Shown in pieces: positions 10,195 to 17,124 of a stretch of DNA of 17,124 nucleotides. This DNA is from Conidiobolus incongruus B7586 (taxonomy: Eukaryota > Entomophthoromycota > Entomophthoromycetes > Entomophthorales > Conidiobolaceae), in contig JNEM01011847.1 in NCBI GenBank assembly GCA_000697335.1, forward strand, positions 1 to 17,124, read 5' to 3'. The notes beneath the pieces are model-generated. The model was given only the letters and a program-made list of their open reading frames with translations, made no database searches and was not told the origin of the DNA. The position numbers and the translations under genes were made by a program. Each line of letters opens with the position of its first letter. Position 1 is the first letter of the stretch.

Positions 10195-10689
10195 ATGAAT
10201 TTTGATATATTGAAAGTGCTTATTTTCACCAATATTGTTCTGGGATTAAATATTATTAGTGACAGCAAAAACAATGATAGAATATTAAATATATTGAATC
10301 AGAGTGATTTTTCTAAAAGATTGTTAAAAATTGTCGATACTAAGGATATTGAAGGATCAAAACCTAGTGACCTCGGCCCTACACTTGAAAAGAGACTATT
10401 TAATTTCGACTTCAGCAAATTGCTTAATATTTTTAATACTAATAAAAATCAAGTTGCTTACAATGGAGGGAATTATAATCAATACAACAACTTTATATCT
10501 TATAATCCTTTGCAATCATTTTTCTATCCCCCACGTCCTGTAGCACCAAGACCTAAGCCTACTAATGATCCTGCTCCTCCAATCCCTACTGAATCACCCA
10601 AACCTTTTGATCCTAAACAACCTGTTAATGATGTAAATCCTGATATCAATCCCTCAGGAATTGCTCCAGAATTTACTATTCTAGCATAA
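10195..10689 (+). CDS. Small secreted protein with Lys-Arg processing sites and a proline-rich tail (164 aa), family not recognised
   Basis: A single exon starts at ATG 10195 and ends at TAA. Residues 1-17 form a signal peptide (short start, hydrophobic LIFTNIVLG core, likely cleavage near Gly17). Two dibasic Lys-Arg sites at 41-42 (FSKR) and 66-67 (LEKR) suit a Kex2-type Golgi protease. An imperfect internal repeat is visible: DFSKRLLKI (38-46) and DFSKLLNIF (72-80). Residues 85-111 are Asn/Tyr-rich, and 112-155 are proline-rich (PPRPVAPRPKP and similar). There is no cysteine, so no disulphide-rich fold. A TATA-like box 55-66 nt upstream and an AATAAA downstream support a real gene. It could be a secreted pro-protein releasing peptides, or a cell-wall or host-interface protein. 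Nothing in the sequence decides this. Confidence 0.8.
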   Translation: MNFDILKVLIFTNIVLGLNIISDSKNNDRILNILNQSDFSKRLLKIVDTKDIEGSKPSDLGPTLEKRLFNFDFSKLLNIFNTNKNQVAYNGGNYNQYNNFISYNPLQSFFYPPRPVAPRPKPTNDPAPPIPTESPKPFDPKQPVNDVNPDINPSGIAPEFTILA

Positions 10690-10718
10690 TAATTAAGTTT
10701 AAATAATATGATGAGTTA

Positions 10719-10724
10719 AATAAA
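10719..10724 (+). terminator. Candidate poly(A) signal AATAAA for the 164-aa gene
   Basis: AATAAA begins 30 nt after the stop codon of the 10195 gene, a usual position for a 3'-end signal. Confidence 0.4.
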
Positions 10725-13487
10725 CATATATGTGATAAAATATAAATTGAATAAGAACAATTTCACAATAGTATCAATGATCCTTTAACTGTTATTTATA
10801 CACGATAGTAATGTTAATTTATTAATATAATATTACCTCCAAATTATTTTCTATTATAAAAATTACTAAGGTTAAATTTTAAATAATGAAATATTTTAAA
10901 TTAATAACTTTAAATTTTTTTGATTATATAATTTGAATTTGAAAAGATTATAATATAATAGTGAATAAATAGAATATTTAATAGTTAAAAATAATTTTAT
11001 TCATTTTAATTAATATCAATTGTTATATAAACATAAATATATTTAATTAATATATATATATATATATATATATTTTAATGTCTCAAAAATATTATTTAAA
11101 TTATTAATTTTAAAGATTGATTTGAATTAAAATTTGAAGTATAATAATTATAAAACTTGATAATTTTATCATTTGATATTAATTTGAATAATAACTTTGA
11201 AATGTTATTAAATCCAAGAAAATTTATGAGATATACTGGGTTAATTGCTTTTTTTTAAATATTAACAAGATTATATTTGGGTTTAAAATATGTATCAATT
11301 GTAAAATTTATTTCTATTGATCACTTAACTAAAACTTTTATATGTTCAAAACAAAGCTAATAGTGTTGATGATATACTGTTATATTTTTAAATAAAGTCA
11401 ATTTACTAATTTTCAATATATTTAAGAAAATATTCTATTTCTATTTTTTGACAAAGCTTACAAATGACTTGAATATGATATAGTGTTCAAGTTAAAAATA
11501 TAAATTAATCGTTGATCAAAATTTTGATAAGTATATATATGTATATATATTAAAATATTATTAAAATTTTTATAAATATTTAAAAATATATTTTATAATT
11601 TATATTATTTTTATTAAATTGAATAATTTGAAAAAAATATATATTAGAATATTATATTATGTTTGGAAATTATAGCCATTTAAATTATTTTTAATATATA
11701 TTTAATTAAATTTATATAATTATGAAATATAATTTTGGTTTAATATATTATTTATTCTATATTATTCAATTTTATTGACTATCCTTTGAAAACCAATTTT
11801 AAAATAAAAATTTATATTTTATAACAAGGGGTATAAATCAGAGAATTGCTTTAACTTATTGACTGAACTTGAATCATATTCTTAATCAATATATAAAATT
11901 ATTTATTGTCAACCTATTAATACTATTGTTTGATCAGAAATAAAAAACTCTATACGTTTCAACAATATTGAGATTGTATAAGAATTAATTATGCTAGTAT
12001 TTAAAGAAATAATTATATTATTTTAGTAAAAAATTGAAATAATATTAATATATTGTTAGATAATTTATTGAATTTTTCAAATTATTATAATATTTAACAT
12101 TATTATGATGCATTTAAACTATTTATCTTATTTATGAAAATTGTATATTGTATTTTTTTTGATTATATTAAAGAATTTGACACTGAAAAACTTTGAATTG
12201 ATGCTTTATAACTGATTTATATGATAATTCCTTTGAATATTTTATTCAGCGTATTCAATTGATGTTAAACTAAATTTATAGATTCAATATAAATTGTTAT
12301 TAATTTAACAATAATAATTATTAATATTATTATTTATCAAATCCTCATATTTTCTAATTTTAAATAATTGATTTAAAAAGTACATTCTGGTATTGACATT
12401 GTATAATTCTTCAATAAATATAAATAATTTATCCTTTAAAATTCAAAAAGTTGTTCATAATATTTTAAAAGATTTGTGATGAGAATATAGTTATCAAAAT
12501 TTCAAAAATCAATTTATATTTTTAGTTAATTTAATAGTATAATATTTTATATTGAATTCATATTGAAACCTAATAGTATATAAAATACTCTATTTTTATA
12601 ATAATACAATTGAATTTTTTTAAAAGTACCTCATAATTTAAATCATTTTAATTACATATTAAATATAACTTTTCATCAATTTTGAATTTGTTACATATCG
12701 GCAAAATTTGAAAATTAAAAAGCTTGAAGTATAATATTAAGCTAATCCCTCTTATTATTGATTTAATATTTCAATATTTCACAATAATAGTTATATAATT
12801 ATATATTATTATTCATTTTTTTGATCCCTTATATATTCTTTATATAAATTAATTAGGAGATTTCAAGATTTTTATAGTTAGAAATATTTTGCCTTGTATG
12901 AAATACATCCAAAGAATAGAACAGATTATAATTGAAATTAATAAGTATTAAAAATTTAAATAAATTTTACGTATATTAATATTTGTAATTATATTGAATA
13001 ATATGACTTTATATTTATTATTAATGAGATTGTTGATTAATAACAAAGTGAATGATATGAACATTGTAGTTAATAAAATTAAAATTGAAAATCAAATTGA
13101 AACTAATATTGTAATGTAAAAGTACTATAAACTTACCAGCAGTACCACCTATATCTTTTATTTTTTTAGAGCAATAATACTAATATCTGTAATAATAGAA
13201 AATAAATTGATTTTGACATATTTACTGATTAAAATTCATACAAATATCTATCAACTAATTAATTGAGTTTCGTCTTGGAAATTTGATGTTAAATATTAGG
13301 AAATGATGATAAGCAACTAAATATCAAGACTAGAAAAATGTTTAAACTTGTAAGCATATGCTTCTTCAACATATAATCAGAGAGTAGGATGAGGGTATTG
13401 CTATTATCAATTTAATATTGAATTGTTTGAATATAACTAATTTAGCTATTATCTTTACAAGTTCCTCTGTATTATCAGCTGCTCTAA
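10725..13487. other. Long AT-rich gene-poor stretch
   Basis: 2.7 kb with no supportable gene on either strand. It holds an (AT)n tract (11050-11073) and, on the minus strand at 13137-13186, a short coding-like piece between splice-like borders that is described as a finding. The last 100 nt probably derive from the duplicated promoter of the secreted-protein gene. Confidence 0.55.
11050..11073. repeat. (AT)n microsatellite
   Basis: An alternating TA tract of about 24 nt downstream of the 10195 gene, in non-coding DNA. Confidence 0.85.
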
Positions 13488-13815
13488 ATGAAGTGAATGA
13501 ACGTCCTAGCCTTAATTGCAGACTTTTTCCTGGTCTTATTTGCACGCCTGGAGGATATGATGTGTACGGTGGAGCTGTATAATTTTGGTGATCTTCGCCC
13601 TTTATTGTCGCTTAATCTAAGAGACTGGAATATCTTTTTATCCAAGCAAAAAATACCCAAATTAGCATTGATGAAGGTGCTTGCAACTCTTATGGATGGA
13701 ATCCTTAAGTATCTAATCCATGGGGACAAGGCCTAACTTCTTTTTATTGGTCGACTTCAAGGTTTTCTACGGTAGGAAAGTTTTCGATAGCAGAAAGGTT
13801 TCAACAATATTAATC
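13488..13815 (+). pseudogene. Degenerate tandem copy of the 114-aa secreted protein gene at 14623
   Basis: The order of conserved blocks matches the intact gene downstream: FGDLRPLLSLNLRDWN with SKQK corresponds to FGNFRPRPLASVSLKDWS with SPKQK; then, in a shifted frame, ISIDEGACNSYGWNP (13661-13705) corresponds to INIDEGAYNSYGFNP; then PWGQG (13718-13732); then the 3' end, where GGTTTC..CAACAAT aligns near 13798-13810. A one-base deletion lies around 13653-13658, where the intact copy has GACACTCAA. The shifted frame meets TAA at 13706, where the paralogue has a Tyr codon. The start region is also damaged: ATG AAG TGA at 13488, with a second ATG at 13497 opening a signal-peptide-like run. 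An 80-codon frame (13497-13736) remains open across the lesion but loses the conserved C-terminal half, so it is probably not a functional product. Confidence 0.8.
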
Positions 13816-14556
13816 ATTTTCAAAGTAAATAATGATTCTGAATTAGAATAAATCTTAATAAAATTATTTTAAGATGCTTTAAAATTTTCTATACAATATA
13901 CGTCATTGAATGTTAATGAGTAAATTCTTGATACTAAGTATAATGATGAATATTTTTGATTTGGTAGTATATTCTAAATTTGGTAATATAATATATATAA
14001 TCTAGTGAATATCAATATCAAAAACGATATTTAGATAACAACAATAACGCATATTTTTGTTAATCGATCATTTACATCTAACAATTGTGAAAATAAGTAT
14101 TAATAATTTTGATATACCAAATATCAAATGCTAAAATGTAAATGATTTTATATTATTATTGTATTATATTTCAATTGATTAACACCAACCTACAATCTCT
14201 AATGCAAAATTGCATTTAATTAAATTCCAATTGATTGTCATCATTAGATGTAATTTATCATTTTTTAATCATTTACATAATATTAGTTAACTATTGACTA
14301 AGAGATATTTTTTTTATTGATAGTTTAAATTGATATTATTAATGAATATATTTTAGTATATAAATCTATATATTACTTTTAAAGAAGTATTACTTATTTT
14401 TAAATATTTTTAATTTTGACGTGATGAAATTTACAGAAAATGCATAAACTAATAGTCACTAATATTAAAATGATATTCAAGGTTTCATGATGATAATGAG
14501 CTATCACTAATCTATTAATATGGCATGAAAGTAATGACTCTCAATATTTTTTAATA
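13816..14556. other. Spacer between the pseudogene and its intact paralogue
   Basis: AT-rich with no open frames. It carries the ATCATTTACAT inverted-repeat cluster and presumably the upstream control region of the 14623 gene. Confidence 0.55.
14067..14278. repeat. Cluster of inverted and direct copies of ATCATTTACAT
   Basis: ATCATTTACAT occurs at 14067-14077 and 14268-14278, and its exact reverse complement ATGTAAATGAT at 14136-14146. A further 10-bp inverted pair is TTACATCTAA (from 14072) with TTAGATGTAA (14244-14253). The cluster lies between the pseudogene and the intact secreted-protein gene, 345-556 nt before the latter's ATG, so it could be regulatory. Confidence 0.4.
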
Positions 14557-14562
14557 TATAAA
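14557..14562 (+). promoter_or_regulatory. TATA box upstream of the 114-aa secreted protein gene
   Basis: TATAAA, within TTAATATATAAAC, lies 61-66 nt before the ATG. Its distance matches the TATA-like box of the 10195 gene. A related but altered stretch (TGAATATAACTAATTTAGCTA) lies at the matching place before the pseudogene, so the duplication probably included the promoter. Confidence 0.5.
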
Positions 14563-14622
14563 CTGATGTAGCTAAGTGTATAGTCAATATCATTAATTTA
14601 TTGATTCAGCTTTAAGACCAAA

Positions 14623-14967
14623 ATGAAATCTGTTATCTTCGCTACTTTTGTTTCTATGTTATCTGCTTCTCCTTTGATTGGTGATCTTTTTGGAGGTGCA
14701 GGAGCCGCTGCCTACAACCCTGGATACTTTGGTAATTTCCGTCCTCGTCCTTTGGCCTCAGTCAGTCTTAAAGATTGGAGTCTTCTCTCTCCCAAGCAAA
14801 AGGACACTCAAATTAACATTGACGAAGGAGCCTACAACTCTTACGGCTTTAATCCTTATGCTCCTGCCCCATGGGGACAAGGTCCAGGACCTTTGGCTGG
14901 TCAACCAGGAGCTGTCCCATTCAATGGCGCTGGTGGTCAACAGCCTCAAGGTTTCCCTCAACAATAA
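14623..14967 (+). CDS. Small secreted Gly/Pro/Gln-rich protein (114 aa), family not recognised; intact member of a tandem pair
   Basis: A single exon starts at ATG 14623 (preceded by GACCAAA) and ends at TAA. Residues 1-15 look like a signal peptide (MKSVIFATFVSMLSA, likely cleavage after Ala15). The mature part, about 99 residues, has no cysteine, no dibasic Lys-Arg site and no membrane segment. It reads: a small-residue segment (GGAGAAA, 24-30), a FGNFRPRP motif, a DWSLLSPKQK block (about 50-60), INIDEGAYNSYGFNP (65-79), PWGQG, then a Gly/Pro/Gln-rich tail. The conserved Trp block and DEGAxNSYG block are shared with the degenerate copy at 13488-13815, so they mark the constrained core. Base composition is much richer in G+C than anything nearby, with many C-ending codons (TTC, TAC, AAC, ATC, GCC), as in strongly expressed fungal genes. 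A cell-wall or extracellular structural role is possible but unproven. Confidence 0.85.
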   Translation: MKSVIFATFVSMLSASPLIGDLFGGAGAAAYNPGYFGNFRPRPLASVSLKDWSLLSPKQKDTQINIDEGAYNSYGFNPYAPAPWGQGPGPLAGQPGAVPFNGAGGQQPQGFPQQ

Positions 14968-15010
14968 GATTCCCAATTTCAAACTACAATCCAATCAATA
15001 ACGTAATTAC

Positions 15011-15016
15011 AATAAA
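15011..15016 (+). terminator. Candidate poly(A) signal AATAAA for the 114-aa gene
   Basis: AATAAA begins 44 nt after the stop codon in a stretch of moderate composition (TTACAATAAACACC), consistent with 3'-end formation for the 14623 gene. Confidence 0.4.
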
Positions 15017-15527
15017 CACCAATATTTATATAAAAATGAAATGACTTTTATTATATATCTATACCAAAATATATCATAATATACTAATATTTAATTATTA
15101 TATATTTTTTATTTTATATTTCATCAATATTAATAATTCATCCTTCAGCATTTTTAAACGAATAATATTATAGTAATATTATGAACCAATATATTAAGTT
15201 AATCGAATAATAATATTAACATAAACTTATAAAAATAACCATATATTTATGAAATTATTTATTTTAATAAATATTATACCATTAAGATAATAGATCAGTA
15301 TGACATACTAATAACTGATTTAGTGAGAACACAATAAGTCAATCGATTAATTCTATTTAAAGTACTTAAAACCTTGTTTTTGCATAAGAAATTTCAGTCA
15401 ATTGAAAATTAAGTTAACCTGAAAGTAAATTCAATTTTAGGTAGTTTGAATTTAAATCTATTCTTAATTCAAGACATATTATAATGAATATATTGTTAAT
15501 ATGTATCATATATAAATTTTTAATAAT

Positions 15528-15589
15528 TCATTTATTTATTATTATTATTGCTATCATTATTACTATTATTACTATTATTACTATTATAA
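15528..15589. repeat. ATT/ACT-type compound microsatellite
   Basis: TTA/ATT triplets lead into a tandem 9-mer, ATTATTACT, repeated about four times. This low-complexity run explains the Ile/Thr-rich 64-codon open frame seen across it (15484-15678), which is not a credible gene. Confidence 0.85.
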
Positions 15590-15994
15590 CAAATTTCAAA
15601 AAATATTTAAATAATTTAAACAATTGTTTTCAATTTAATTATTTAAAGATTAACAAAATAAAATTAATTGAAATGTAAGTTATTAATTAATTTAAATTAG
15701 TGATTATCTTTAACCACTAAGTTTAACATTTTTTGTTAATAATAAATTTTTTATTTAATTAAAAGGAATGAATTTTTAGTTATTTTAAAAAATTTATAAT
15801 ACATTGTTACTTAATTTTATAATAATTACTTCATCGATATATTATGTTAAATTTTTATTTTGCTATTTTATCGAAATTGTCAAAATTGAATATATATTAT
15901 TAACTGCATATCATTACCTTAAATGACTAAAAATATTTTGTCTATCAAACCTATGATTTACATTTATATACCTAAAATGATCCAAAGAAACCCT

Positions 15995-16022
15995 TAAAAT
16001 ATCTTTTTACAAAGATATTTTA
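15995..16022. repeat. Perfect 12-bp hairpin with a 4-nt loop
   Basis: TAAAATATCTTT (15995-16006) and AAAGATATTTTA (16011-16022) pair perfectly around TTAC. No gene lies nearby. It may be a chance product of AT-rich DNA. Confidence 0.5.
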
Positions 16023-17124
16023 TATATTATATATTTAATATAGTGATTAATTTACAAGATGGCTTTTCAAAGTTTAAATTTTGATTTTTAAGATATTTTG
16101 GTGAAATATTATTTTGTTTTATCTTGAATTTTCGCTTGAATAATATTATTATTTCAAAATTTTTTTAACTATAGCTATGAGCATATTTCTTTGTATTAAT
16201 TATGAATAGGAATCAATAAATTTATCAAATAAGCATCAGTAATAATATCATTATTGGAAAGAAAGTTTTAATATAGAAATTATTATAATGATATCAATGC
16301 TTATAATCTGAATTAAATTATATATAACATTTTTGGTGATTATTTATTTATTATTAACTAAAAAATATATTATTTAAATTCAATTCATCATTTATCAGTT
16401 AAAAAAGAAAAAATAGCAAATTTTTTAATTTTTGATTTTTTAAATATATTGTTTATTGAATAATAAATTAAATACAAATTATATAAGGAAATAAATAATT
16501 TTAATATATATATATTAATAATTATTTTTTTCATTGTAATATTTTTATTTCAAAATTATTATTAATTTTATTAAAATAATTATCTCCAAAAGTTTTGATT
16601 TTAATATTATTAAAACTTATCCTTGAATTATTAAAATTATTTATGATTTATAAAAAGCTTATAAAAATTATTAATATTGAATTAATATTTATTATTAAAT
16701 TTTCCATTTTAAAATTAAAAGATATACTATATAAAATTTAAAATTTAGAAAATTAACTTTTAATATCACTCACTTTCTTGATATTATATTAAAAATATAT
16801 TAAAAAACACCTTTTTATTTTAATTAAAATATTATCAAAATAATTTAATATAAGTTATATAAATATATTTAATATTATGTTTTTTTAAAAATAGGGATTA
16901 TATATAAAAAACAAAAAGATAAAATCTAATTCTATGTTTATTTTATATTTAATTTAATGATAATAATTTATATATATTAAAATCCCTTGATTTATTATCT
17001 TATATTAGATTTTCTATATAAAAGTGTAATTGAGTAATAATAAATAATTTATAAATTACAGGATAAGATGAAACAATTAAATAAATTAATAATAATATTT
17101 GATAATTTTATAATTATTATTAAT

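Larger units (their letters stand above)
15017..17124. other. AT-rich gene-free 3' part of the window
   Basis: Extremely AT-rich, with a microsatellite (15528-15589) and one perfect hairpin (15995-16022). No gene, tRNA or recognisable element on either strand. Confidence 0.65.

Noticed and set aside
10331-10543. Overlapping +1 frame inside the 164-aa gene
   Set aside because: It is a shadow of the main frame, which has the signal peptide, Lys-Arg sites and Pro-rich tail.
13497-13736. 80-codon frame as an independent functional gene
   Set aside because: Its second half is out of frame with the conserved INIDEGA-like block of the paralogue, so it is better explained as a damaged copy.
1531-13910. 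Shared 12-mer ACGTCATTGAAT at about 1537 and 13900
   Set aside because: A single AT-rich 12-mer match over 12 kb with no extended flanking similarity is compatible with chance.
14678-15001. Alternative-frame plus- and minus-strand open frames over the 114-aa gene
   Set aside because: The conserved blocks shared with the pseudogene lie in the 14623 frame, and the other frames have no signal peptide or homology.
15484-15678. 64-codon plus-strand frame with a hydrophobic start
   Set aside because: The hydrophobic part is the translation of an ATT/ACT microsatellite.
1-17124. tRNA genes, rRNA or CRISPR arrays
   Set aside because: No T-loop GTTCRA consensus in a tRNA context, no rRNA-like segments, and no regularly spaced identical repeats were seen on either strand.

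Overview
The window is a eukaryotic nuclear sequence, most likely from an AT-rich, probably early-diverging fungus. The pointers are short introns (55-64 nt) with GT..AG ends and TACTAAT/CTAAC-like branch sites, a PAK/Ste20-type kinase carrying a CRIB domain, Lys-Arg (Kex2-type) sites in a secreted protein, and very AT-rich intergenic DNA around islands of more balanced composition. There are no bacterial signatures: no ribosome-binding sites, operons or tRNAs. The exact lineage cannot be fixed from the sequence.

Layout. Positions 1-4880 hold no intact gene. They are AT-rich DNA with two islands of higher GC and coding-like texture (about 721-1276 and 2150-2505), which look like decayed genes or transposons, plus a nested inverted repeat at 4331-4455. 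A less AT-rich leader (about 4880-5227) precedes the main gene, a four-exon p21-activated-kinase-like gene (5228-7176, 588 codons). Positions 7177-8930 are AT-rich with nothing recognisable. A third decayed island lies at about 8930-9260. A small secreted-protein gene (10195-10689) follows. Then comes 2.7 kb of gene-poor DNA, a degenerate copy of a small secreted protein (13488-13815), and about 0.8 kb downstream of it the intact paralogue (14623-14967). The last 2.1 kb is AT-rich with a microsatellite and a perfect hairpin.

The three intact genes and the tandem pseudogene are all on the plus strand. Each gene appears to have its own promoter, and both secreted-protein genes have a TATA-like box 55-66 nt upstream of the start. 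The kinase is an intracellular Rho-family (Cdc42/Rac) effector. The two small proteins should enter the secretory pathway and belong to no family I recognise. Nothing ties them functionally to the kinase.

The strongest points of interest are in the kinase. It has two CRIB motifs in tandem, each interrupted by a phase-0 intron at the same place, which indicates an internal duplication. Its kinase domain departs from the PAK norm at key sites (HRDLN for HRDxK, DFN for DFG, ISTHW for GTPYW), raising the possibility of a pseudokinase or weakened kinase. The second highlight is the live/dead tandem pair of an unrecognised secreted protein.
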